The notes beneath the pieces were generated by a model. That model was given only the letters and a program-made list of their open reading frames with translations, made no database searches and was not told where the DNA came from. Shown piece after piece: positions 1-5,621 of a stretch of 6,763 bases of DNA. The stretch comes from an uncultured Collinsella sp. (GTDB lineage: Bacteria; Actinomycetota; Coriobacteriia; Coriobacteriales; Coriobacteriaceae), in the NCBI GenBank assembly GCA_902494855.1, contig CABUVC010000088.1, forward strand, positions 1-6,763. Reading direction: 5' to 3'. The position numbers and the translations under genes were made by a program. The number at the start of each line of letters is the position of its first letter. Position 1 is the first letter of the stretch.

Positions 1-84
1 GCCCTTGAAGTTGAACGTCAGATTGTCCAAATGCGGCCCGCGCAGCGTCGAGCCGTTACGCGGTTCGTAGAACCGCGTAACTAG
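1..84. other. Window-edge stretch after lysS, identity unresolved
   Basis: No gene can be assigned. Both strands stay open to the window edge. On the plus strand, frame 1 runs from base 1 to a TAG at 82-84, which could be the last 27 residues of a convergent gene. On the minus strand, the frame that continues past the lysS stop is open to base 1 and reads as plausible protein (for example NGSTLRGPHLDNLTF), but there is no ATG, GTG or TTG start with a ribosome binding site in it. Open frames this short are expected by chance. Bases 55-81 are a perfect palindrome, listed separately. Confidence 0.3.
55..81. repeat. Perfect 11-bp inverted repeat just after lysS
   Basis: The arms GTTACGCGGTT and AACCGCGTAAC are perfect complements around a 5-base loop. 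On the minus strand the stem begins 3 bases after the lysS stop codon, which is where a terminator or a 3' stabilising stem would sit. There is no run of T after the stem on either strand (GGCTCG on minus, TAGTTAG on plus), so it does not qualify as a classic intrinsic terminator. It may be a 3' end stem, a Rho-assisted terminator, or a protein-binding site. Confidence 0.6.
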
Positions 85-2049
85 TTAGTACATCTTTGCG
101 CCGGCGGGGATGGAGGCGTCGAGCTGGATCAGGTTGAGACGCTCCTCACCATCCTCCTCGTGGATAGCGCTGATGAGCATGCCGCAGCTGGGAATGCCCA
201 TCATCTTGCGCGGAGGCAGGTTGGTGATGGCGAGCAGAGTCTTGCCGACCAGGTCCTCGGGCTCATAATAACCGTGAATGCCGGAGAGGATGGTGCGGTC
301 GGTACCGGTACCGTCGTCGAGCGTAAAGTTCAGCAGCTTCTTGGACTTCTTGACGGCCTCGCATGCCTTGACCTTCACAGCGCGGAAATCGCTCTTGGAG
401 AAGGTGTCAAAGTCGACGAACTCCTCGAACAACGGCTCAACGGCGATCTTGGAGTAATCGAGCGTGGGCTTAAGCGACTTAACGAATGGGCTCGCGGCGT
501 TGCCGGCCTCTGCAGCCTTGGCGGCAGCGGCACCGGACTGGAAACCCTTCTCGGGCTTCATGTGCGGGAACAGCAGGACGTCGCGGATAGAAGCCTGGTT
601 GGTAAGCAGCATGACCACGCGGTCGATACCAATGCCAATGCCGCCCGCGGGAGGCATACCGTACTCGAGGGCGCGCACGTAGTCCTCGTCATACTCCATA
701 GCCTCATCGTCGCCGCCGGCCTTCTCGGCCATCTGGGCAGCAAAGCGCTCAGCCTGGTCGACCGGGTCGTTGAGCTCGGAGAATGCGTTGGCGTACTCGT
801 GGCCGGCGATGACCAGCTCAAAGCGGTGAGTCAAACGCGGGTCGTCCTCAAAACGCTTAGCGAGCGGGCTGACCTCGATGGGGTAATCGCACACGAAGGT
901 CGGGTTGACGATGGTGTCCTCGCCCAGCTCATCGTAAATCTCGGCGATGATCTTGCCGGCAGTCCACTCGGGCTTGATCTCCAGGCCCTTCTCGCGCGCG
1001 GCGGCAGCAAGCTCCTCGACCGGCGTGTCGATGGTGACCTGCTTGCCGAGCACGTCGGAGACGATGTCGGTCATGGGACGGCTGGCCCACTCACCAGAAA
1101 GGTCGATGGTCTGGCCCTGGTACTCGATGACCTCGGGGTTGCCGATGGCCTTGTTAGCCGCCTTGATGACACCCTGGGCGAGCGCCTTCATGCCCTCGAG
1201 GTCTGAGAAGGCACGGTAGGCCTCCATCGTGGTGAACTCGGGGTTGTGGGTAAGGTCCATGCCCTCGTTACGGAAGATACGGCCGATCTCGAACACGCGC
1301 TCAAAACCGCCGACGATGCAGCGCTTGAGGTGCAACTCGGTAGCAATGCGCAGGTAGCACTCCTGATCGAGCGCGTTGAAGTGCGTGATGAACGGCTTGG
1401 CAGTAGCGCCGCCCTGGATGGTCTGCAGGATGGGGGTCTCGACCTCCATGTAGCCGTCGGACTCCATAAAGCGACGGAAGGTGGAGAGAATCTGCGAACG
1501 CTTACGGAAGGTCTCGCGAACGTCGTCGTTGGCGATCAGGTCAACATAGCGCTGGCGATAGCGGGTCTCCTTGTCGGAAAGACCGTGGAACTTCTCGGGC
1601 AGCGGACGAACGGCCTTGGCAAGCAGGGTCGCGCTCTTAGGGGCAACGGAAAGCTGGCCGCGCTGGGTGCGCACAACCACGCCGGTCACGCCCAGGATGT
1701 CGCCCAGGTCGAGGGACTTGAGCGTATTCCAGGCGGCCTCGTCCATGTCGTTGATGCGGCAGAACAGCTGAATCTCGGCAGTCGCATCGCGTACGACGAT
1801 GAACATGATCTTGCCCTGACCGCGCTTGGCGACCACACGGCCGGCGATCTTCACGACGTCCTCGGTGTCCTCGCCATCGGCAAGCTCGGCGTACTTAGCC
1901 TCGATATCGGCAACGTAGTCCTCAAGCTCAGAGTGCTCGGGATAGGGGTTCTGGCCCGCCTCGAACAGGGCGGCGCGCTTGGCCAGGCGGGTGGCGCGCT
2001 CGTTGTTGAGCGTCGATGCCTGATCTGCGGCGTTCTGGTTCTCTGCCAT
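85..2049 (-). CDS. lysS: Lysine-tRNA ligase (class II LysRS) with C-terminal tRNA-binding domain
   Basis: This cytosolic enzyme attaches lysine to tRNA-Lys using ATP. The protein has 654 residues. After a short N-terminal helix region comes an OB-fold anticodon-binding domain (about 66-145), then the class II core: motif 1 around 187-208 (GYMEVETPIL), motif 2 around 253-278 (IGRIFRNEGMD...NPEFTTMEAY) and motif 3 around 464-483 (GMPPAGGIGIGIDR). The stretch RFELVIAGHEYANAFSELND (410-429) is typical of LysRS. The usual bacterial enzyme of about 500 residues would end near 499. Here an Ala/Gly-rich linker (about 504-520) leads to a second OB domain (about 543-654: FSKSDFRAVKV, LVGKTLLAITNLPPRKMMGI, SCGMLISA) of the kind found at the C-terminus of MetRS and in CsaA. 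The ATG at 2049 is supported by GAGGAG at 2057-2062. There is no sign of frameshift at the domain junction. It follows greA after 79 bases that hold a hairpin. Confidence 0.97.
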   Translation of the reverse strand: MAENQNAADQASTLNNERATRLAKRAALFEAGQNPYPEHSELEDYVADIEAKYAELADGEDTEDVVKIAGRVVAKRGQGKIMFIVVRDATAEIQLFCRINDMDEAAWNTLKSLDLGDILGVTGVVVRTQRGQLSVAPKSATLLAKAVRPLPEKFHGLSDKETRYRQRYVDLIANDDVRETFRKRSQILSTFRRFMESDGYMEVETPILQTIQGGATAKPFITHFNALDQECYLRIATELHLKRCIVGGFERVFEIGRIFRNEGMDLTHNPEFTTMEAYRAFSDLEGMKALAQGVIKAANKAIGNPEVIEYQGQTIDLSGEWASRPMTDIVSDVLGKQVTIDTPVEELAAAAREKGLEIKPEWTAGKIIAEIYDELGEDTIVNPTFVCDYPIEVSPLAKRFEDDPRLTHRFELVIAGHEYANAFSELNDPVDQAERFAAQMAEKAGGDDEAMEYDEDYVRALEYGMPPAGGIGIGIDRVVMLLTNQASIRDVLLFPHMKPEKGFQSGAAAAKAAEAGNAASPFVKSLKPTLDYSKIAVEPLFEEFVDFDTFSKSDFRAVKVKACEAVKKSKKLLNFTLDDGTGTDRTILSGIHGYYEPEDLVGKTLLAITNLPPRKMMGIPSCGMLISAIHEEDGEERLNLIQLDASIPAGAKMY

Positions 2050-2064
2050 AAGTTAGCTCCTCAA

Positions 2065-2100
2065 ACTAAAACGCTCCCCAGGATTCGGTCCCAGGGAGCG
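2065..2100 (-). terminator. Terminator-like hairpin between greA and lysS
   Basis: On the minus strand, CGCTCCCTGGGA pairs with TCCTGGGGAGCG around the loop CCGAA. The stem has 12 pairs, of which two are G-T wobbles. It is followed by TTTTAGTTT. This fits an intrinsic terminator 28 bases after the greA stop. It ends only about 10 bases before the lysS ribosome binding site (2057-2062), leaving no room for a full promoter between the stem and lysS. It may therefore act as an attenuator in the lysS leader, or be a partial terminator that gives less lysS than greA. Confidence 0.75.
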
Positions 2101-2128
2101 AAAACAAACCTTTACGCGGGACCGTGGT

Positions 2129-2599
2129 CTAGCGTGCAATCTTGGCGATGGTGTAGACGCGAGTCTTGCCGGAAGGCGTAACGACCTCGACGGAGTCGCC
2201 CTCGCCGTGACCGATGATGGCGTGACCGACCGGAGACTCGTTGGAAATCTTGTGCTCGAGCGAGTTGGTCTCGGTGGTACCGACGAGCGTGACTTCCATG
2301 ACCTCACCGTTGGGATCAATCAGAGAAACGGTGGAACCGATGGAGACGGTCAGATCACCTGTGGTGGCAGCAACCTGAGCGTTGGCAAGAATGGCCTGGA
2401 TCTCGGCAATACGAGCGGCGTTCTGGGCCTGCTTGTCCTTGGCGGCGTCGTACTCGGAGTTCTCCGAAAGGTCGCCGAACGCGCGGGCTTCCTTGATGTC
2501 CTCGACGATCTCCTTGGCGTAATCGCCCTCACGCCAAGCGAGCTCCTCGACGAGCTTCTGGCGGCCCTCAGCGGTCAGTACGATCTGGCTTGCGTCCAT
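2129..2599 (-). CDS. greA: Transcription elongation factor GreA
   Basis: GreA binds the secondary channel of RNA polymerase and stimulates cleavage of backtracked RNA so that stalled complexes can restart. The protein has 156 residues, close to the usual 158. The N-terminal coiled-coil domain (about 1-75) carries the family signature FGDLSENSEYDAAKDKQ at 41-57, with the acidic tip residues D43 and E46 that support the cleavage reaction. The C-terminal FKBP-like domain (about 80-156) contains SNESPVGHAIIGHGEGDSVE. The frame is open upstream to an ATG at 2629. The ATG at 2599 is preferred because GGGGAG lies about 8 bases ahead of it and the family N-terminus starts there. A TTGACA at 2635-2640 could be a -35 box but has no good -10 at the right distance. 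The gene sits between two hairpin terminators and so looks largely monocistronic, with possible readthrough into lysS. Confidence 0.96.
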   Translation of the reverse strand: MDASQIVLTAEGRQKLVEELAWREGDYAKEIVEDIKEARAFGDLSENSEYDAAKDKQAQNAARIAEIQAILANAQVAATTGDLTVSIGSTVSLIDPNGEVMEVTLVGTTETNSLEHKISNESPVGHAIIGHGEGDSVEVVTPSGKTRVYTIAKIAR

Positions 2600-2643
2600 A
2601 CGGATATCTCCCCAACTCTGATCAAACAATCAACTGTCAACAA

Positions 2644-2680
2644 AACGAAAAAGACCGGCTAGCCTGCGGGCAAGCCGGTC
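2644..2680 (-). terminator. Intrinsic terminator after tatA
   Basis: On the minus strand, GACCGGCTTGCC pairs with GGCTAGCCGGTC around the loop CGCA. The 12-pair stem has a single T-T mismatch and is followed directly by TTTTTCGTTTT. It begins 25 bases after the tatA stop and separates tatA from greA. The plus-strand side has no T run, so it acts in one direction only. Confidence 0.88.
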
Positions 2681-2705
2681 AGGTGCTCACCCCAAAGGGA
2701 TGGGA

Positions 2706-2981
2706 CTACTCTGCGTCCGCGTCGCTGTCCTCTGCCTGCTTCTTCTTGGCAGCAGCGAGCTTGGCCTCGAGCTCAGCGATCTCCTTGTCCTCCTCGGACT
2801 GCTCGACCACGACCTCCTCGGCCTGCTTGGTCTCGGCCTTATCGTCGCCCTCCATACCCTCACGGATATTCTTGACGGTAGAGCCGAGGGACTTGCCGAG
2901 CTTCGGCAAGTTCTTGGGCCCGAAGATAATCAGGACAACGACGAGAATAATGATGAGCTCAGGAGCCCTCAGTCCAAACAT
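2706..2981 (-). CDS. tatA: Sec-independent (Tat) translocase subunit TatA
   Basis: TatA oligomers form the transport element of the twin-arginine pathway, which exports folded proteins across the cytoplasmic membrane. The protein has 91 residues. A short N-terminal membrane helix (about 7-20: PELIIILVVVLIIF) is followed by the FG-P hinge (20-22) and an amphipathic helix (23-43: NLPKLGKSLGSTVKNI). A charged Glu/Lys/Ala-rich tail (44-91) probably includes a helix near 60-84. Glu at position 8 is the polar residue seen in TatB and in many single-component TatA proteins. The ATG at 2981 has GGAGG at 2987-2991, 5 bases upstream. The frame stays open further upstream, but that extension runs back through a terminator and the tRNA gene, so it is not coding. 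No tatC lies nearby. The gene has its own promoter and terminator. Confidence 0.94.
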   Translation of the reverse strand: MFGLRAPELIIILVVVLIIFGPKNLPKLGKSLGSTVKNIREGMEGDDKAETKQAEEVVVEQSEEDKEIAELEAKLAAAKKKQAEDSDADAE

Positions 2982-3017
2982 GTAGACCTCCACAATACAG
3001 CGAGACAAGCTCGAATG

Positions 3018-3046
3018 AGTATACCGCGGGTGTCGCGGTATCACAA
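3018..3046 (-). promoter_or_regulatory. Predicted sigma-70-type promoter of tatA
   Basis: On the minus strand, TTGTGA (3041-3046, 4 of 6 matches to the -35 consensus) is followed by a 17-base spacer and TATACT (3018-3023, 5 of 6 to the -10 consensus). Transcription would begin near 3011, about 30 bases ahead of the tatA start codon and just after the tRNA terminator. Spacing and position are ideal. A perfect palindrome fills the spacer. Confidence 0.72.
3021..3041. repeat. Perfect palindrome in the tatA promoter spacer, candidate operator
   Basis: ATACCGCG and CGCGGTAT are perfect 8-base arms around a 5-base centre. The dyad covers exactly the spacer, plus the last base of the -35 box and three bases of the -10 box of the predicted tatA promoter. 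A dimeric regulator bound here would block or reshape the promoter. The arms lie upstream of the predicted start of transcription, so a role as an RNA hairpin in the tatA message is unlikely. No regulator gene is present in the window. Confidence 0.6.
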
Positions 3047-3054
3047 CAATAGCT

Positions 3055-3083
3055 AAAAAAAGGGACCGCAAGAAGCGGTCCCT
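3055..3083 (-). terminator. Intrinsic terminator of tRNA-Pro
   Basis: On the minus strand, AGGGACCGC pairs perfectly with GCGGTCCCT around the loop TTCTT and is followed by six further T. It lies about 10 bases after the CCA end of tRNA-Pro. This is the clearest terminator in the window and insulates tatA from the tRNA transcript. Confidence 0.93.
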
Positions 3084-3093
3084 CCTCATGCTC

Positions 3094-3170
3094 TGGTCGG
3101 GTTGACTGGATTTGAACCAGCGACCCCTGCGTCCCGAACGCAGTGCTCTACCAAACTGAGCCACAACCCG
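3094..3170 (-). tRNA. tRNA-Pro, anticodon CGG, with encoded CCA
   Basis: The cloverleaf folds fully. The acceptor stem CGGGTTG/CAACCCG has seven Watson-Crick pairs, the D stem is GCTC/GAGC, and the anticodon stem is CTGCG/CGCAG with loop TTCGGGA. The variable loop is five bases, and the T arm is GCTGG-TTCAAAT-CCAGT with one G-T pair at the end of the stem. The anticodon at 3134-3136 reads CGG, decoding the proline codon CCG. The C1-G72 pair and discriminator A73 (3097) are known identity features of bacterial tRNA-Pro. The CCA tail is encoded at 3094-3096. The gene stands alone between ispE and tatA, and its 3' end shows no duplicated segment that would suggest an integration site. Confidence 0.97.
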
Positions 3171-3178
3171 TTAGCTCG

Positions 3179-3187
3179 ACTATAGTA
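3179..3187 (-). promoter_or_regulatory. Possible -10 region of tRNA-Pro
   Basis: The minus strand reads TTACTATAGT here, offering TATAGT (3179-3184) or TACTAT (3182-3187) as a -10 box a few bases ahead of the mature tRNA 5' end at 3170. No convincing -35 box lies 16-18 bases upstream. The whole ispE to tRNA gap is 49 bases and AT-rich. Transcription by readthrough from ispE, with processing, is the alternative, because no terminator is visible after ispE. Confidence 0.35.
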
Positions 3188-3219
3188 ACAAAGATTTTCG
3201 CCGCGTGCTAGAGAAAATT

Positions 3220-4116
3220 TTATTTCTTTGGCGCGTCGATTTGAACCGTGTTGGGAATGAGCTCCGTCGCGCAGGACCACCAGCCGTTTTGCTGGGCAGC
3301 GTCGGCAAGCCTTTCGGCCGTGGCGGCGGTGTCGCAAATGGCAAATGAGCAGGCACCCGATCCGCACACATCTACAGCAACGGTGCCGTCCTGTTTACGC
3401 AGCCAATCGAGAACCATTTGAATCTGCGGCTCCATCTGTGCGGAAATGATGCCCAGGTTGTTATGGATGAGCGCATATGCCGTCTCGGCATCACCAGCAC
3501 GCAAGGCAGAAGCTATCGCGCCGGGCTTGTCTGCAGGCACCGGGGCCTCGTCAAAACGTCGATAGGCTTCAATTGTCGAAACGCTTGCCTCGCGCGGCTT
3601 GACCAACACGACGGGCGTTGCGGGCAGCACGGGATACTCAGTTGCCAGCACGTCTCCCCCACCTACGTAGAACGCAGGGCTCGCGTGCAAAAAGAACGGG
3701 ACGTCAGCACCAATGCCCCGCGCAATGTCGTCGAGCGCGGGGTCGGAGCGATCAATTCCCCAGAGCTCCGCCAAGGCGACAATGACCGCGGCCGCATCCG
3801 TCGAGGGACCGCCCAAGCCGGCGCACAATGGAATGCGCTTCTCAATCGTCACGCAGATGTTTGCCTCGCGACCATAATGCTCGGCCATAGCAACCGCAGC
3901 CCGATACGCCGTATTCTTTTGCATGGGAAAATCTGATGCCGGAACCGTCTGGACGGTCAGCGCCTGCGCCGGCGCGACCGTCACGGTATCGGAAAGACCG
4001 ACGGCTGCCATCAGGGAATCGACCCTGTGGTAGCCGCGGTCATCGCGCTCGGTATGAACCCCCAGGTAGAGGTTAATCTTTGCCGGCGCGGAAAGAGTCA
4101 GGGACCGATCGGTCAC
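3220..4116 (-). CDS. ispE: 4-diphosphocytidyl-2-C-methyl-D-erythritol kinase (IspE)
   Basis: This GHMP-family kinase phosphorylates CDP-methylerythritol with ATP in the non-mevalonate (MEP) route to isoprenoids. The protein has 298 residues, normal for the family. The N-terminal motif PAKINLYLGV (11-20) holds the expected active-site lysine K12. The glycine-rich ATP loop is at 95-110 (IPLCAGLGGPSTDAAA) with the catalytic aspartate D107. GADVPFFL (136-143) and the C-terminal loop VCGSGACSFAIC (250-261) complete the fold. The loop has GGPST where most relatives have GGGSS, a conservative change. The start is a GTG at 4116, two bases after the veg stop. Its ribosome binding site GAGGAG (4125-4130) lies inside the last codons of veg, which points to coupled translation. 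Confidence 0.95.
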   Translation of the reverse strand: MTDRSLTLSAPAKINLYLGVHTERDDRGYHRVDSLMAAVGLSDTVTVAPAQALTVQTVPASDFPMQKNTAYRAAVAMAEHYGREANICVTIEKRIPLCAGLGGPSTDAAAVIVALAELWGIDRSDPALDDIARGIGADVPFFLHASPAFYVGGGDVLATEYPVLPATPVVLVKPREASVSTIEAYRRFDEAPVPADKPGAIASALRAGDAETAYALIHNNLGIISAQMEPQIQMVLDWLRKQDGTVAVDVCGSGACSFAICDTAATAERLADAAQQNGWWSCATELIPNTVQIDAPKK

Positions 4117-4118
4117 CG

Positions 4119-4415
4119 CTAGTGCTCCTCGAGCTGATTGCCGAGCGGGGTAAAGATATGCTCGCCGCTCTCGGGGTCAAACAGTTCGACCTGACCGGTG
4201 AGGACATCGATATACTGGTAGGACTGACGCGACTTGCGCCCGCGGCGCTCGTCGACCTCGACGATAAAGACGGCGGGGTGGACGCTCTTGATGGTGCCCA
4301 TGCGCTCGACGACGCGGGTGCGGCCCATGTTGGCCTTAACCTTGACGCGATCGCCCACCATATCGGTCAGCTTCTCGTGGATGTCGTCGACGTGATTGAC
4401 TTCCATCTCTTCCAT
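4119..4415 (-). CDS. veg: Veg family protein
   Basis: Veg is a small protein conserved in Gram-positive bacteria, often next to ispE; in Bacillus subtilis it has been linked to biofilm gene expression, and its biochemical role is unclear. The protein has 98 residues against about 86 in B. subtilis. The family core is evident: GDRVKVKANMGRTR (21-34), VVERMGTIKSVHPAVFIVEV (35-54) and SYQYIDVLTGQVEL (65-78), an SH3-like beta fold by family knowledge. The extra length is a polar C-terminal tail (79-98). The ATG at 4415 is chosen because GGAGG (4424-4428) lies 8 bases upstream. A longer form from a TTG at 4439 would read through this ribosome binding site and is unlikely. It forms a two-gene unit with ispE. 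Confidence 0.93.
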   Translation of the reverse strand: MEEMEVNHVDDIHEKLTDMVGDRVKVKANMGRTRVVERMGTIKSVHPAVFIVEVDERRGRKSRQSYQYIDVLTGQVELFDPESGEHIFTPLGNQLEEH

Positions 4416-4442
4416 GAACAGGGCCTCCAGAAGGTGCAATTC

Positions 4443-4462
4443 AAAAAGGGGATAATACCCCT
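4443..4462 (-). promoter_or_regulatory. Short hairpin with T run in the veg leader
   Basis: On the minus strand, AGGGG and CCCCT pair around TATTAT and are followed by TTTTGAA. If the -10 box at 4483-4488 is used, this lies in the 5' leader and resembles a small terminator or attenuator. Alternatively, the loop sequence TATTAT is itself a possible -10 box (5 of 6), in which case the palindrome would be an operator around it. The stem is only five pairs, so either reading is tentative. Confidence 0.4.
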
Positions 4463-4482
4463 AAGATAGACAAAACTCTAAT

Positions 4483-4512
4483 ACTATAGCACCCTGTTAC
4501 AAACACGCGCAA
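4483..4512 (-). promoter_or_regulatory. Predicted promoter of veg-ispE
   Basis: On the minus strand, TTGCGC (4507-4512, 4 of 6) is followed by an 18-base spacer and TATAGT (4483-4488, 5 of 6). Transcription would begin near 4476, giving a veg leader of about 60 bases. The region is much richer in A and T than its surroundings, as expected for a promoter. Confidence 0.55.
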
Positions 4513-4531
4513 GTAGCTAATTTGGCTACTT
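4511..4531. repeat. 7-bp inverted repeat at the dtd stop codon
   Basis: AAGTAGC and GCTACTT are perfect arms around a 7-base AT-rich loop. The repeat overlaps the dtd stop codon and, at its other end, the proposed veg -35 box. On the minus strand the stem is followed by GCGCGTG with no T run, so it is at best a weak terminator of rdgB-dtd. A regulatory site for veg is the alternative. Confidence 0.45.
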
Positions 4532-4976
4532 ACAGATTGTCGGTATCGAGGACGATGGTGAATGGACCGTCGTTGACGAGGTCGACCTTCATGTCGGCGC
4601 CGAAGATGCCATGCGCTACGTGCTCGACGTCCTCGCGCACAAGCGTCAGGAAGTACTCGTAGAGCTCGTTGGCGACATCGGGGGCGCCGGCATCCGTAAA
4701 GGACGGACGGCGACCATGACGGCAATCGGCAAACAGCGTGAACTGCGACACCACGAGCACCTCACCGTCGACGTCGGCAAGCGCCAGATTGGTCTTGCCG
4801 TTCTCGTCCTCGTTAATGCGCAAGCCCCGGAGCTTGACCCACAGCTTATCGGCCTCGGCGCGTGTATCGCCATGGCCCACGCCCAGCAGTACCAGGTAAC
4901 CGCGGCCAATCTTTCCCACGCACTCGCCGTCGACCGTCACGCCGGCGTTGAGTACGCGCTGCACCACCGCACGCAC
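4530..4976 (-). CDS. dtd: D-aminoacyl-tRNA deacylase (DTD)
   Basis: DTD hydrolyses the ester bond between D-amino acids (and glycine mischarged on tRNA-Ala) and tRNA, keeping them out of proteins. The protein has 148 residues, typical of the family. It starts with MRAVVQRV, and the two active-site motifs are SQFTL (77-81) and NDGPFT (135-140), the Gly-cisPro pair being G137-P138. Most relatives read GPVT, so the Phe at 139 is a mild departure. The start is a GTG at 4976, three bases after the rdgB stop, with GAGGAG (4983-4988) inside the end of rdgB as its ribosome binding site. It is therefore very likely co-transcribed and coupled with rdgB. Confidence 0.95.
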   Translation of the reverse strand: MRAVVQRVLNAGVTVDGECVGKIGRGYLVLLGVGHGDTRAEADKLWVKLRGLRINEDENGKTNLALADVDGEVLVVSQFTLFADCRHGRRPSFTDAGAPDVANELYEYFLTLVREDVEHVAHGIFGADMKVDLVNDGPFTIVLDTDNL

Positions 4977-4979
4977 GGC

Positions 4980-5621
4980 CTACTCCTCGCCCGTCAGCTT
5001 GGCGGACAGATGCTCGAGCGCATGGAATCGATGGCTGATGGCGTTCTTCTCGTCCGCCGTGAGCTCGGCCATAGTCTTGCCCGGCGTATCGACCGGCAGG
5101 AACAGCGGGTCGTAGCCAAAGCCGTGATCGCCGCGACCCTCGTGCGCGATAACGCCCTCGCAGGCGCCCTCGCCATAGGTGACCAGGCCGTCCGTGTCGA
5201 TGAGCGCAACGACGCTCATAAAGCGCGCGGTGCGATCCTCGTCTGCCACGCCCTCCAGATTCACGAGCAGCTTGGCGTTGTTGGCGGCATCGTCGCCGTG
5301 AACGCCCGCGTAGCGCGCGCTATACACACCAGGCTCACCGTCCAGCGCGTCGACGACTAGACCGGAATCGTCGGCGATGGCCATAAGACCCGTCTCTTCG
5401 ACGGCAGCCTGCGCCTTGATGATGGCGTTCTCCAAAAACGTCGTGCCGTTTTCCTCGGGGTCCTCAAAATCGCCCAGCTGGCCGAGCGCCACAAAGCGAA
5501 CCTCAGGCATGACCTTGCCTAAAATGGCCTCGATCTCGGTGAGCTTATGGGCGTTGCCCGTTGCCACGACAATGGTCGCCGCCGGGTCGAGGGTGTCGAT
5601 GTCGATCTTCTCAAGTGCCAT
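4980..5621 (-). CDS. rdgB: XTP/dITP (non-canonical purine NTP) pyrophosphatase
   Basis: This Ham1-family enzyme converts dITP, ITP and XTP to monophosphates and pyrophosphate, keeping deaminated purines out of DNA and RNA. The protein has 213 residues; a short extension of about 14 precedes the usual start of the fold. Motifs in order are VVATGNAHKLTEIEAIL (18-34), EENGTTFLENAIIKA (56-70), ADDSGLVVDALDGEPGVYSA (83-102) with the likely catalytic aspartate D85, GFGYDPLF, and EKNAISHRFHAL near the C-terminus. The last usually reads SHRG/R-KAL, so FH is a variation next to the nucleobase-binding SHR. The ATG at 5621 is supported by AAGGAG (5629-5634). It leads the rdgB-dtd pair and follows rph, a pairing common in Gram-positives. 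Confidence 0.95.
   Translation of the reverse strand: MALEKIDIDTLDPAATIVVATGNAHKLTEIEAILGKVMPEVRFVALGQLGDFEDPEENGTTFLENAIIKAQAAVEETGLMAIADDSGLVVDALDGEPGVYSARYAGVHGDDAANNAKLLVNLEGVADEDRTARFMSVVALIDTDGLVTYGEGACEGVIAHEGRGDHGFGYDPLFLPVDTPGKTMAELTADEKNAISHRFHALEHLSAKLTGEE

Noticed and set aside
160..1206. Long plus-strand open frame (348 codons) opposite lysS
   Set aside because: It is antisense to a clear LysRS, has a low-complexity Leu/Val/Gly/Asp-rich composition typical of the reverse of GC-rich coding DNA, and shows no recognisable motif.
2050..2128. T-box riboswitch upstream of lysS
   Set aside because: The gap is only 79 bases and lacks the T-box sequence, the specifier stem and the antiterminator.
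1246..2181. Plus-strand open frame (311 codons) opposite the lysS start and the end of greA
   Set aside because: It runs through a terminator hairpin and two genes on the other strand and has the same shadow-type composition.
2600..2629. Ten extra residues at the GreA N-terminus from an upstream ATG
   Set aside because: The extension reads through the ribosome binding site of the internal ATG at 2599, which matches the family start.
2635..2640. Perfect TTGACA as a greA -35 box
   Set aside because: Hexamers at spacings of 15-18 bases downstream are poor -10 matches (for example AGTTGG), so no promoter is claimed. It could still be used with an unusual -10.
2982..3164. N-terminal extension of tatA
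   Set aside because: The frame is open, but it is read from the tRNA-Pro gene, its terminator and the tatA promoter. The proper start has a ribosome binding site and the family N-terminus.
3094..3170. tRNA-Pro as an integration site
   Set aside because: No repeat of the tRNA 3' end, no integrase and no foreign-looking genes are present on either side.
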